From: Gambelia wislizenii
Lineage: Eukaryota > Chordata > Lepidosauria > Squamata > Crotaphytidae
Assembly: GCA_030847615.1 (NCBI GenBank)
Contig: JAUMIR010000003.1
Coordinates: forward strand, 77,138,001-77,202,000
Reading direction: 5' to 3'
DNA length: 64,000 nt
A model generated the notes under the pieces. The model had not been told where the DNA came from, searched no databases, and worked only from the letters and a program-made list of their open reading frames with translations. The position numbers and the translations under genes were made by a program. Positions 1-11,022 of the stretch are shown here, in pieces; the first letter of the stretch is position 1; the number at the start of each line of letters is the position of its first letter.

Positions 1-201
1 CACTGGCTTAAGGGCCATGAAACTATACACACACTAAGATGGATATACAAGCTCCACAAGGCTATAAATTATACATTTATTTTCTGATGAAATGATTCAA
101 GTCTCTCTTCAAAATTGATTGGAAAAACTGGCAAAGATTGTCCAAGGATTTTGTTTTGTTGGCTAAGACTGATGGGAGGTGAAATCCAGCAACATCTGGT
201 T

Positions 202-425
202 GTAGTTGTTACATGTCTTCAAGTTGACTACAATTTATGGTGACACTATCACAAGGTTTTCTTGGCAAGATTTGTTCAGAGGAAGTTTCCTGTTGCCTTC
301 TTCTGAGGCTGAAAGGGTGTGAGTTGCCCAAGATAACCCAATGGGTTTCCATGACTAAGTAGCTATTTGAACCCTGGTGTCACAGAGTCCTAATCCAGCA
401 CTCAAACCACTACACTACACTGGCT
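202..425 (-). repeat. Sauria-type tRNA-derived SINE
   Basis: Read on the minus strand, a tRNA-like head (AGCCAGTGTAGTGTAGTGG, then a B-box-like region in the poorly kept part) leads into the usual body and ends in a tail with the CTTGAAGACATG motif. The copy is diverged but near full length. Confidence 0.8.
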
Positions 426-619
426 AATCTGGAGGGTCACACAAGTCTCACCGAGCTCAATATATTGTTATGAAAAGTCACAGTTACAGTTAGAGAAAAC
501 AGACATCAAACCTTTTCTTCCTTGTTTGTTCCCAAGAAAAAAAGCTTGAAAAGGTGGTGACAAGGCAAGTTTAATAGATATACTCCAAAATGTATATTTT
601 GGCATCTCACAGAATTTGA

Positions 620-1466
620 TGTGGAATCACACTCTCCTCCAAGGACTGTGTCCACAGTCTGGGGGTGCTCCTGGACCTGTCGCTCCAGGTAAATGTGACG
701 GTCAGGAGTGCCTGTTATCAACTTCGGCTGATACGCCACCTGTGTCCTTTCCTGGAAATCAGGGACCTCAAAACTGTGGTACATGCACTGGTAACCTCCC
801 GTCTCAACTTCTGTAATGCGCTCTACATGGGACTACCCTTGTGCTTGACTCGGAAACTTCAATTAGTTCAGAACATGGCAGCCAGGTTGATTTCTGGCAT
901 TTCCAGAAGAGAGCACATAACACCTGTGTTAAAAGCTCTCCACTGGCTGCCTATTAGTTTCAGGGCACAGCACAAGGTGTTGGTTATGACCTTCAAAGCC
1001 CTACATGGCTTGGGTCCAACTTACCTCCAGGGCCGCCTACTCCCGTATGATCCTCCCACGCACTTCGGTCCTCTGGGAGGAATCTGTTACAGCCTATGAA
1101 AACAAGGCTATCAGTGACCTCCCAGAGGGCCTTCTCTGCTACCACTCATAGATTATGGAATGGCCTGCCGGATGAGATCCGTCTTATTATCACCAAAGCT
1201 GTCAAGATGGATCTATTCCTGCAGGCCTTTCCTGAATAGCTATCCCGGCCCGAAGATTTGGCTGTCTTTCCCCCTTGACCTGCCATTGTATCATTTCATT
1301 TTTTCCCCTCTCCTTTTAATTATTGTATGTTTTTTATCCTTTATAATTTAATACTGTTTTAAGGGGTGGGTGGGTTAGGGTGCTGTTGTAATTATGGAGC
1401 TTTTATGCTGTAAGCTGCCCCGATTGCATTGCAGAGGGATGGGATAGAAATAAACATTATTATTAC
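620..1466 (+). mobile_element. LINE 3' fragment (L2/CR1-like reverse transcriptase remnant)
   Basis: A 5'-truncated, decayed non-LTR retrotransposon. Readable pieces include VHALVTSRLNFCNALYMGLP, LQLVQNMAARLISG, REHITPVLKALHWLPI and FKALHGLGPTYL, the C-terminal reverse-transcriptase text of jockey-superfamily (L2/CR1-like) LINEs. A second piece, WNGLPDEIRL, is out of frame with the first. The 3' end carries an ATAAA plus ATT tail. A related copy lies at 55315-55710. The clade is uncertain. Confidence 0.75.
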
Positions 1467-1957
1467 AGTTGCCCCTCCACATTCGTGACTTTCAGATTCA
1501 TGGTTTTGATTATTTGCGGAAAGCCGCCTGCTCCCCCTCTCCAACCTGTCCCTTTCCCAGGCAGCAAAGGGTTTCTCACGAAGCCCATCGCTGTCTTAGG
1601 AAGGGGGAGTGAAAAGCCTCCCTCCCTCCCGCTCTCCATCCCCGTCTCTTCCCAAGGCAGCGAGGGGAGCGAGTGGCGATGGGGGCTCCTGAAGCCCCTG
1701 TCGCCACCTTGGAAAGGGCGGGGGGGTGGGTGAGAGTGGTGACGGGGCCTCCTGAATCCCCCGTCACCGCTTTGGAAAGGGCTGGGTGGGTGGGAGCGAG
1801 TGGTGATGGGGCTCCTGAAGCCCCCTTCGCCACTGTGGAAAGGGCAGGGGGGTGGGAGCAAGTGTTGCAGGCGGGTGGGGGGAGGACTATTATTATTAGT
1901 GTTTTTTTCACATTTGCGGGGGTCTTCCACCCCTAACCCCCATGAACATGAAGGGAT
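1467..1957. mobile_element. Tigger-like MITE with GC-rich internal repeats
   Basis: The left end (CAGTTGCCCCTCCACATTCG) resembles the Tigger-like MITEs elsewhere in the window, and a degenerate inverted counterpart ends near 1957. The interior contains about three imperfect copies of a GC-rich unit around 1650-1880, built on a GGAAAGGG motif. The element sits inside the ATT tail of the LINE before it. Confidence 0.55.
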
Positions 1958-1959
1958 GA

Positions 1960-2008
<49 letters not shown>
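1958..2008. repeat. (ATT)n microsatellite, probable LINE tail
   Basis: About 16 ATT units. The preceding LINE already ends in ATT units at 1450-1466, so this is probably the same tail, split by the MITE at 1467-1957. Confidence 0.8.
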
Positions 2009-2720
2009 GCATTGTAGGATCCTGGGCCATGTAGAGTGGATAGAATTCCAAGATTGTCAGCTCATGGTGAATGCTGCCATTGGCTTCATTCCAGAATACA
2101 CACAACCTTGCCCTTTGCCCTAGTGCTTGATTTCTCTTCAATTATCTTCCAAAGGGACACTTTCCAGTCCATTTGCTCATCTGCTGGAAGTTATGATGCA
2201 AGAAGATATCTAAATGTTCAAGGCAGCTCTGATGCACATCTAACAAAGAGCCTCACCCTATTCTAACAAAGCTTCTCTAGATAGGTAGCAGCAACACTGA
2301 GTGTGTTTGCAATTATCAGAGCTTGGAAAAAAATAAACAATAACTTCAACCTAAATCCATCAGCAATCATGGATGAGTAGTTCAAAAAACTACTGTTAAA
2401 AAAACCCCAAACTACTGTAGTTCTGAGAAGTAACTGTCCCATGTTCCATCAATCACTGTGTTTTAACAAGCTTTCCTCCCTCCCCCAATTCTTGATTCTC
2501 AAATTAAGTTACTATCTGCTCATTGTTTGTCTTGTATGGAAAGTGAAAAAGAAGAATTTATAATAGAAAAAACATTCTGCTCAATGAAAGTTTAATACTG
2601 GAAAACAGAATTGCTTCAAGGGCTGTTCTGAAACTCAGTTTTAACAAAAGCCTGAGTGTTCAGCCTATTGCCCTAGTTGCTTCACATTCCAGTGGTTGTT
2701 CATAGCTTTCATGTCCGTGG

Positions 2721-2858
2721 GATGGTGAATCTACTTCAGGTTTAGTCCCACCTTAAAAGGAGATATCTAAGATGCCAAACCTTATCTAATAGGTTTAGCA
2801 CTTTGGAGAGCTTAGCTCCTTTGACGTTTGGACTAAAACCGAGAACAGATTCACCATC
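2721..2858. repeat. Foldback repeat
   Basis: The left arm at 2721-2748 (GATGGTGAATCT ... GGTTTAGTCC) is the inverted counterpart of 2830-2858, with a few changes. It is probably a short non-autonomous DNA element; no family is assigned. The rest of 2010-2900 shows nothing recognisable. Confidence 0.5.
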
Positions 2859-2903
2859 TCACTGATGTGGGAGCCATCACTGATTGTATCCCATTTCAAT
2901 ATA

Positions 2904-3293
2904 CACTTGTCCCTGCATATTCACTGGGATTTGGTTCCAGGACCCCCTGTAGGTACCAAAATCCATGAATACTCAAGTACCATTACAGTCGTCCTTCAGA
3001 GGCCCGGTCGCCACTTTCCCCCGCCTGCCCGCCTCCCTGAAAGTGGCGATCGGGCCTTCAGAGGCCTGGTCGCCACTTTCCCCTGCCTTCCCTCTCAGCA
3101 AACTGCGAATATGCGGAACCGCGAATGTGGAGGGAGGACTGTATATGCAATGGCATAGCAAAATGGTGTCTCTTATATAAGATGGCAAAATCAAGGTTTG
3201 CTTTTTGGATTATTATTTTTTTTAAAGGATATTTTCAAGCCATGAATACTTAAATCCGTGGATACCAAATCAGTGGGTATGGAAGGACAACTG
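2904..3293. mobile_element. Tigger-like MITE (outer copy)
   Basis: Terminal inverted repeats CACTTGTCCC and its counterpart GGACAACTG are each flanked by TA, the target site of Tc1/mariner-type elements. The interior matches the copy at 51551-51776 (TACCAAAATC, AAAATGGTGTC, AAATCAAGGTTTGC), except for a 156-bp insertion at 2986-3141. Confidence 0.75.
2986..3141. mobile_element. Second Tigger-like MITE nested in the first
   Basis: Ends CAGTCGTCC and GGAGGACTG are inverted repeats flanked by TA on both sides. Removing the element restores the uninterrupted text seen in the copy near 51644. The interior contains a repeated CGGTCGCCACTTTCCCC unit. Confidence 0.75.
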
Positions 3294-3329
3294 TATAGTG
3301 ACAAATCTACACTTTTAATAGAATAAATA

Positions 3330-3475
3330 ATTTATGTCAGGATGGGGAATCTAAGGGCCTGCAGATGTCAGTGGACTCTAACTCCTACCAAAAATAGACA
3401 GTGGCTCCCATGGTCAGAGATTATAGGAGCGGTACTTGAAAGTTTCAACTCTGAAGAGCTTCAGGTTCCTGCCCT
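3330..3475. repeat. Degenerate foldback repeat of the 'ACTCCCA' family
   Basis: The stretch carries the GGACTCTAACTCCTACC-type core and an inverted partner typical of a family that recurs at 5445, 15860, 20805, 46320, 48925 and 58460. It is strongly decayed. Confidence 0.4.
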
Positions 3476-3849
3476 CTAGTTTTACATGCTTGAAATTAAT
3501 CACATGTTGAAAATGTGGACAAGTTACTTTTTGAGCTACAACTCCCCAAACTCCCCCAAGGAGCATGGCAGCATGGCCTTGCTGGCTGGAGGATTCTAGA
3601 AACTGTAGCCCCCAAAAGTAATTTGTCCAAGTTCTATCTTGCCATACACACGGTAGTCAACATACATAACTGCACTGAAGTTGGAAAATCAGAACTCATC
3701 ATTTATACCCCAAAGGGGATCTTACAGGCATTTCCTACATAATCTCTGATCACATGTTCTTCTTAATCATGCCCCCCCCCCAAAAAAACCCACAAGGAAA
3801 GTTAAAAAAAAAAAAAACCCTTCCAGTAACCTGGACTGATTTTTCCCCT

Positions 3850-3855
3850 TTTATT
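3850..3855 (-). terminator. TLX1: Candidate polyadenylation signal for TLX1
   Basis: Plus-strand TTTATT reads AATAAA on the TLX1 strand, about 1.2 kb after the stop codon. Cleavage would be expected about 10-30 nt further along, near 3820-3840. No transcript data are available here. Confidence 0.4.
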
Positions 3856-4837
3856 CATTTTTCCACATAAATTATACAAACACTTTAGAAAATGAGTACA
3901 CACAAAAAAGGGAAACCATCTTATTATAAGTGCATAACTTAAAAAGAAACCAATGGATGCATTTCAAAAACTCAGTAAAAAATATTATATTTTTTTAATA
4001 TATGGTCTAATTAGCTGTGTGTATCATCTGACTTTAAATGGCAGTGGTGCGTATGTTAAAGTAACTGAAAACTATATACTGTAGATATCTTTATATAGTC
4101 TTGGAGTTTGCTATAAGAAGTGCTTAAATTAATATCAAGCTTTTCCTCAACACAAAGAAAAGAAAATTGTGGAATTGCTGGTCAGGATATGGAAAGACAG
4201 GGGTGTCACCTCCCCAGCACTTCTCACATTGCAAAGCTGATTCTTCAAGCAAAATAAAATAAAATGTTGAACAATATCATAAACAATACCAAAATAATCC
4301 ATCAAGTGAAACTGCATTACCCCTGCAAAAATGCCACAGATGCCTCAGAGTTATTAAAATGTAAGTTGATCAATGCAGAGTCTCCGGTAGCCTGGGAAAC
4401 CGATCACAGATTTCACACAATGTTTTGTCATGTGACGTTTACATTCAACAATAATCCCAGTTTCATTCCTTCAGCAGGGAGAAAATAAGTAAGTGAAGAG
4501 AGGCCCAGATTTCATATCTGAAGATTAAAAAAAGGAGAAGGTGATTTCTCATTTGTAGAATCTAAATTTTTTTTGAGGCAAAGGATCCCATTTGGCGATT
4601 CAGGTGTTCTTTAAATATTTTTCCACTTCTCTGTTCAAATTTGAATGAGTTCCTTTACTTAAAAAAAGAATCAGTCTAAAATCTGTATATGAGGGAACAA
4701 ATTCTATACCTCCAGCAAACTGAATAACACAAATCTTGAGAAAGTGTTAAAAACACAATAGCCTGTTTTCTCCTTACAAATGTCTTTAAAAGACCTGGTA
4801 TGGTTGTTCACAATCTGGTCTTAGAAGCTCAAAGAAG

Positions 4838-4871
4838 ATGGTGATGATGATGATGAAGAAGAAGAAGAAAT
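4838..4871. repeat. Trinucleotide-rich tract (GAT/GAA)
   Basis: A short GATGATGATGA run followed by GAAGAA units, lying in the proposed TLX1 3' UTR. Confidence 0.6.
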
Positions 4872-5072
4872 GAAAGTGATGGCCTCAATTAAAATACTCC
4901 ATCAGGTCACCATATGGGCATGTTGCTCACTACGACAGCACTGGCTTGCCCAGGGCATTGTCTGGTTGCTGGTTTGTTCCTTTTCTAGGCAATGTAGTCT
5001 TCTACCAATGCTCTTGGAGAAGGCCAGCCATCTTGTAACACAATAGGTTCATGCATAGGCAAAATCCAGGCT

Positions 5073-5295
5073 TCACTCACAGGCTGATGCTACAGAAGTA
5101 ACGCTGGTAATCTTAGTAGAGTCATCTGACCATGGCTGAAGGTTCTGGAGGGCAAAGAGGGAGGAGTTGTGAACACAGATGGGGTCTGCTTGGATGGGCT
5201 GGTTGATCGTTTTCTGAAAGGCCTCTTGCTGGAGCTGCATGAGGATGCGATTGGCTTGCTGCCTCTCGGCTTCCCTCTCCTCTGCAGTCTGCCGC
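5073..5295 (-). CDS. TLX1: TLX1 exon 3 (end of homeodomain, C-terminus, stop)
   Basis: This exon completes the homeodomain (RRQT) and encodes the conserved C-terminal tail, about 74 residues. The tail begins [18 protein letters not shown], passes through [20 protein letters not shown] and ends [11 protein letters not shown] before a TGA at 5073-5075. The SVASACE ending identifies TLX1; TLX3 ends differently. The acceptor is TTTCTCCAG at 5296-5304 and restores phase 2 exactly with exon 2. The long form totals 338 residues and the short form 326, close to the roughly 330 of human TLX1. The exon sits about 20 kb from exon 2, which is a long separation for this gene. No frameshift or premature stop is present. 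Confidence 0.96.
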
Positions 5296-5444
5296 CTGGA
5301 GAAACACGCACATATATCATATCTAAATGCCACAACATCACAAATGAAGGTAGAATTCCTAGCTAGCCCTTACTGTTTGTGTTGTTCTGCATTTCAGTAC
5401 TTCAAGGTCTCATACAATAACATTCCGGGTAACTCTAGAACAGT

Positions 5445-5585
5445 GGATCCAAAGCTTTGGTTCTCCAGATATTTGGTTCTCCAGGAATGCTCTCAGAGTT
5501 CCTGACTGTTGGCCAAGTCAGCTAGAGCTTCTGGGAGTTGAAGTCCAAAACAGCTGGAGGAGCAAAGTTTGAGAATAATTGTTCT
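5445..5585. repeat. Foldback repeat of the 'ACTCCCA' family
   Basis: The left part carries CCAAAGCTTTGG and the right part GGGAGTTGAAGTCCAAAAC, the usual end motif of this dispersed family. Confidence 0.45.
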
Positions 5586-5659
5586 AGAACATCCTGCATC
5601 CCAGTGGAAATGGAATGGGACGTTCCAATGTGGCTAGTTCAGAGTGGTTAGGTTTATGG

Positions 5660-5713
5660 TTAGGATTAGGGTTATTATCAATTATTGATAATTGATAATA
5701 ACCCTAACCCTAA
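5660..5713. repeat. Inverted repeat with telomere-like TTAGGG units
   Basis: A 24-nt arm at 5660-5683 pairs with 5690-5713 with one mismatch around a 6-nt loop. The outer part of each arm is TTAGGG-like and the inner part is TTATTATCAATT. Confidence 0.85.
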
Positions 5714-6534
5714 ATCTTATTCAAATGGTTTTGCAAGACAATCCCAACCAAGTAGAAATGGTTTTGATTGCATTTTCTTGACAAAATTATCAATTGATAC
5801 ACAAGCAGAACTGTGCACACTGAAATGGCCACATTGAACTGGCTGCTCTGAACTGACAGCACTAAAATATTCTAGACCCAACAGAAGCTTAGCCCCTTTG
5901 TGACTGGCTGTGTCAGCCCTATCTCCAGCCCTCTACCAAGCCTCCAGAAATAAAATGAGTGTGCTTGTCAATGCTTTCATCTCTTTTTTGATATGGTCTA
6001 CAACAACCTTCCTCAATGTGACACCTTCCTAGTCTGTTACTGTAAAAAAAAACCCATAACCTGCAGCCAATAGCCATGTTGACTATGGAAGCCAACAAGT
6101 AGTGGTGGAAGGTTGTTGCATGAACTCTCCATGAAGGTTTCTGCTGATTGGAGGTCAATTGGATAAGATGCTCTGTAAGTGACAAAGCCTACTTTAGATT
6201 TATCATATACTTCAGTTAGTGGATATATTTAACTTGCTTGTAACATGGTTTCACATTTCTCCATTCTCTTATTCTGACTGATTGAAGGAAATCTGTTCTT
6301 TTCAGTTTGTCATTTAGTTACAAGATCTGGTCTTGCTCACTTTTGCCTAGCCATTCAACAGAGTTCCAAGTTATGATATGGTGAACAGGAATAACCAGAC
6401 AAAATCCGGCTGGCGGAGACTGAAGGGCTTGAGAAGCACCATTTCCCTCCTCACAAGAAGTCCTATAGACTCTGGCTTGAAATATCTTAGAGGTGTAGCA
6501 ATGACCAAGCGTAAAAGGAGTGCACCTACACTAT

Positions 6535-7157
6535 GGGCTTGTCTACACAAAGGGGAAAAAACAGACTGCTCCACAGTAATAGCAAGTCACAGCAGCTGCA
6601 ACTGTCTTAATGGTTTTACAGCCCCCATAAACTTTGCATGCCTGCAGCTAAGAAGGCAGCCACCAGTGGATTATTGGTGTTTTAAAATCTGCTCCCACCA
6701 ACTTTTTGTTTTAAAAAAAACAACTATTTTTATGGTGTGCACAAGTGATATTCCACCTTTCCAAAAAAAAAAAAAGGGGGGGGGGAGAAAAGATGGCATA
6801 AACCTCCATTTTATTGCCTTAGCGATCATTCAATAAAGTGAAAATCTAACATGGCGGCAGCAGGCACTTGTCCTATGTCAGCCCTGCCCCCTGTGCTCAT
6901 CCAGCCAATCAGGTTTGCACTTTGTCCTGCATGGGGAAGTGATTCATGTAGAATTGCTTGTCTTCATGAGTGAAAATGCATATATCACTGGAGTTTTTTT
7001 TTAAGTTGGGAAAAGCCGCTAAGGCTTTTCTTGTGTAGTTTTTCCTCTCTTTGCCCCCCCTCCTTCACAATACAATGAGACAATGTGGGATCCCATTAAG
7101 ACAGTTTGTTTTCTGAGTGAATTCTGTGAGGTGCATTTTCCCTGTGTGGACAGCCCC
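6535..7157. mobile_element. Non-autonomous DNA transposon, about 620 bp
   Basis: The left end GGGCTTGTCTACACAAAGGG and the right end CCCTGTGTGGACAGCCCC are inverted repeats. No transposase is visible inside. A related left end recurs at 63676. The superfamily is unassigned because target duplications are unclear. Confidence 0.6.
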
Positions 7158-8319
7158 TGAGACTGCTTTCCTGTTTTACACATAACTTAGGAATGTTAAA
7201 GGGTTTTTTTTTTACTGCAACCCCCAGAATCCCTCAGTCATCATGCCACTTTGGCATGACAAACTGGCTTGTCACAGTATACAAGCAGATCTACCAGTCT
7301 CCTCCTGAACTGTTTCACCAAGGAATCCAGGAGAGGTAAGAATCAGAAAGGTGAGAAGAATAGGACAGAGCCTCTATCCTCTATCGCCTGGGATCAGAAA
7401 TAAGGAAAACATTATCTCAGTGCAAAGTTTAAGACTGTGTCACATCAGGAGCTATTAGACCACTCATACACCCCTGCATTCATCCTGTAACTACTGACGG
7501 TCAATTACATTGGGTGATCCTATGTTCCAGGATTATGAGAGGAGGTGACAAGTAATCTTTACCCTCACTGGGAGGCATTCTGTAAGTGGCATATGAAAGC
7601 ATAAGTGTGATAAAACTGAGTGTGATGTGCAAAAAAAGAAAGCATAAGTGTGGCTTACACATGCATACGTCTTTTTTCGGATGGGCCACAGGCAGCTATT
7701 CTCTAGACATCTGCATCCCTCTTCTACTTTTAAGCCCCAGGACATGTTGCTGCAGTTTCTGCTTACTGGTGTGGAGAGGAGGGAGGGGGAGGCAATTTGG
7801 ACATTTGGTGTGGCTGTTCAGGACTCCAAGGGGAAGGAAAAGAGGGTGCACTCCATCTGTGAACGCACCCTCATTTTTTCTCCCCCTGAGCTGAGACCTG
7901 GTGCTTCTTCATCATCTGAATTGTCTCCCCACTCTCTCTCCTGCCCACTGGTCAGCAGCAACAGCAGCAGAGGCCCCTCCTGGGGCTTGACACCTGCAAG
8001 GGAGATGGATACGCTCCACATGCTCAGTGTAAGATCTCGGTCTGTGTCTGCACTACTTTTAATGATTGGAAAATTTGTTTGGCGAGTTCATTTACACTGC
8101 AGACTACAAACATTCCCCCATTTAGTGAGCATCCTGCTAGTAAAATACAACTGTACCACCTTATTTCAGAACCCTTGTGAAATAGAATTTTTTTTAAAAA
8201 ACCACATACATCCTACAACATATCTTTCTCCAGAATCAAATGATTAATTATCCTCTTAAAAGCAAGCATGGAGGAAGCCATGCTAGCTGGGAGATTCTGA
8301 GATCTACAACCACCACCCA

Positions 8320-8346
8320 CAATAATAATAATAATAATAATAATAA
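8320..8346. repeat. (AAT)n microsatellite
   Basis: About nine AAT units. Confidence 0.9.
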
Positions 8347-8649
8347 TTTTTTAAAAATCCAAAATATGCTTAATCTTTGCAAAGCCCAAACCCACAAAGG
8401 GATTTCAATATCAGGGGTAGAAAATGTGAAAAGATGATAAATCAAAGTACCTCTCCCTTCTGAAAAACCACATCCTCTCCCTGCAGACATCAGATTACAG
8501 AGTGGCTTCTAGCACCCATCTCGCCATTCCTCCTTCCCTCAAGAAACTAAGCACACTGAAGGTAAAATCTTAGCAGGTGGACTGTCATGAAACGTGCTAT
8601 GTGAATGAGAATTTGAGCTATGAAAACAGAGATGAGGTTCATTTCAGGT

Positions 8650-8872
8650 AAGATTATCACACTACACTCTTACAGTGCTATCATTCCACTTTAACTGCTC
8701 TGGCTGCCTCCTGTGGAATCCTGGGATTTGCAGTTGAGGGAGAGGCATTTAGAACTCTCAGCCAGAGAGATCTTAGGCTTCACTAAACTACGAACCCCAG
8801 AATTCCACAGGAGGCAGCCATAGCAGTTAAAGTGGAATAATAGCACTATAACAGTGTAGTGTGAAAAAGTTG
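8650..8872. mobile_element. Foldback MITE ('GGGATTTGTAG' family)
   Basis: The two halves are inverted copies: CACTACACTCTTACAGTGCT on the left, and AGCACTATAACAGTGTAGTG on the right. The core carries GAATCCTGGGATTTGCAG and its inverted partner. Confidence 0.75.
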
Positions 8873-9073
8873 TGAGTCTCATGGGGTGTTAGATACCATG
8901 AATGGGGCCAGTCAAGCTGACCATCCCAGGCTGCAGAGTTTGACTGTCATGAAAAATTGCTAGTTATTTGATTTATTACAATTGTATTTTTAATGCCAGG
9001 AAGAGGGAGCAGCACTTGTGAGATTTTCTGTCTCAAGTGGCAGAACAGCTTGGCTGGCCAAGGATACCTTTAT

Positions 9074-9074
<1 letters not shown>

Positions 9075-9118
<44 letters not shown>

Positions 9119-9130
9119 AAGAGAGAGAGA
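9075..9130. repeat. (CT)n(GT)n(GA)n microsatellite
   Basis: A compound CT/GT dinucleotide run followed by GAGAGAGA. Confidence 0.9.
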
Positions 9131-9314
9131 AAGCACAGATGCATGTGTATGCATGCACACATGTGCATGTGCAGGCATGGAGGAGATGCCATTTGCTGCT
9201 CTGCCTCAAACAGCAAAGTAACATAGGACTGGGCACAGGAGGCCACTGCTTCAGACAAGGGCATCACAGTCAAATAAATAAACCAAAGCTTTGAATGATT
9301 ACTATTTTTAAAAT

Positions 9315-9318
9315 ACAT

Positions 9319-9367
<49 letters not shown>

Positions 9368-9368
9368 A
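9315..9368. repeat. (CA)n(TA)n microsatellite
   Basis: A CACACA run with CG interruptions grades into TATATA. Confidence 0.9.
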
Positions 9369-10334
9369 CTCCCAGAATCCTGCAGCCAATATAGTTGGGA
9401 ATTGTAGTCCAAAAAAGGAACTTTTCCAAGCTCTGAAAGAAACTAATCCTGGAGAAGACTTGGCCACTCCTAAGTCACCATGGTGTTAGTCCTTGATGGA
9501 ACTATGTATCAGCACATTAATCTCTCCTTATTTTTTTAACCTGCCATATTTATGTCAATGATCTTTGGGAAGCTGTTCCTGACAACTGGATCACACCACA
9601 TAAAACACATTGTATTCAACTGTGGTACTTTACATGGAGGGTTTAAGAGCATCTGAACCAGAGAACAACTAGGAGAAGATCTCATAATCAGCTACATCAA
9701 TGACATAATATGAAATACTCAGCAGGTATTCATGAGTCTCATAGATCCAGATGAATACTCTGATCCCAAATATAAATTTCCAGTGGATTTATTTCCAGTA
9801 AACCATGTAAACTCAAGCTACTCAGAAGTATGTACCACAGAGATGAATGGGATTTCAAGGTAAATAAATACAAGACTGCAGACACAAGCAAAAATCCAAT
9901 ACATGCATTGTGGAAACAGCTTGGCAAAGTTGCTTTCTTGGACTCTTATCTCCAAGAATCCCAATCACAGCAGCTAGTGCCACAGGAAGCTGGCACTGCC
10001 TGTAAGCAGATTTGACATACTGGAAGCACATTATTGGTGCTCCTTCAAAATTATTAGAATCTAGCTATCTAAACTCAGAGCTAAACCAACGGGGATTTTC
10101 ATCTATTACACACTAACTAAAAGGGCACAGATGTTCTCTAGTAGGTCTGGGCAAATGTATAATTGGGTTGTTAAAGATGATGGCTTTAGAGATAAAATGT
10201 TTCTTAGTTATGAATTGTTTTGTTTATCAGGCATCTAAAATGCCCTATATATACTGTACAGTACTCTGATGACAGAAGCAACTTTGTTGTATCTCTTCTT
10301 GAGCTTGAGAATTATTTTCTCACCTAAGCAATTT

Positions 10335-10600
10335 CCAGAAAGGCAAGCATGTTAGTCTGTTACAGAAAAAAACAATAACAGGTAGTCTTGAAGCACCTTA
10401 AAGATTAACAAGTATAGTATGACATAAGATTTCATGGACTGTAGCCCACTTCATCAGACCCATTATTTTATATCTGTGATGCTTTCTCTTGCCAGCTATA
10501 TATACAGATAGTTTTCATCTTTTTATTGAGTGGACTCTAGTCCATGAAACTCACGCCACAATACATCTGTTGGTCTTTCAGATGAGAAACTTTATTGTCT
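10335..10600. repeat. Dispersed repeat with CACTTCATCAGA motif
   Basis: Contains GTCTTGAAGCACCTTAAAGA and GTAGCCCACTTCATCAGA. This text recurs near 46690-46925 and in part at 31518, 34500 and 39620. I have seen such text in several amniote genomes but cannot assign the class with confidence. Confidence 0.5.
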
Positions 10601-10804
10601 TTCATTTTCCAACAGACTTTGGCCCAATAAAAGTGTTTGCATGTTGCCCTTTCTAATGTATGCTTTTCTTTAGAATCAACACAGTACAGTTTCTACCAAA
10701 CATCTTTGCTTTGACAACCAGGTCTGGAAGATAAGAGAGGGGAAAGTAAGTGACCAAGAAATGTGACAACCAACCTATCTGTCTCAGTGTTTATGCAGAG
10801 CTAG

Positions 10805-11022
10805 GGCCTAAATACCCTAAATGCACAAGATCCCATTTAATCTTGGAACCTAAACAGGGTCAGCCCTGGTTGGTACTTAGATGGGAGACCAGATACTGTA
10901 AGCTATATTTCAGAGGAAGAAACTGGCAAAACAACTTCTGAGTATTCCTTGCCTAAGAAAACCCTATGAAAATCATAGGGTCGTGGTAAGTTGACAAGCG
11001 ACTTGAAGGCACAGAGAGAGCA
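10805..11022 (+). repeat. 5S rRNA-derived SINE (5S-Sauria type)
   Basis: The head at about 10805-10905 follows 5S rRNA in order: GCCTAAATACCCTAAATG, then AATCTTGGAACCTAAACAGG, then TTGGTACTTAGATGGGAGAC, which covers the internal pol III promoter region. The tail (AAACCCTATGAAAATCATAG, ACTTGAAGGCACA) is that of the tRNA-headed Sauria SINEs. The copy is near complete but diverged; it is not a functional 5S gene. Confidence 0.85.

Larger units (their letters stand above)
3835..5072 (-). other. TLX1: Probable TLX1 3' UTR
   Basis: About 1.2 kb follow the TGA stop on the minus strand without any recognisable SINE, LINE or MITE, unlike the DNA beyond it. The stretch is AT-rich and ends at an AATAAA read on the minus strand (plus-strand TTTATT at 3850-3855). 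No long reading frame is present. The extent is inferred; other AATAAA-like words in the stretch could be used instead. Confidence 0.5.

Noticed and set aside
1650..1880. A CRISPR array or minisatellite gene
   Set aside because: The repeats are imperfect GC-rich units inside a MITE, without regular spacers.
7648..8247. A 199-codon open frame in intron 2
   Set aside because: No recognisable domain or paralogue and no splice-like borders. It lies in ordinary intronic DNA.
10805..10905. A functional 5S rRNA gene
   Set aside because: Too diverged from 5S rRNA and fused to a SINE tail, with no pol III T-run at the expected end. It is a SINE.
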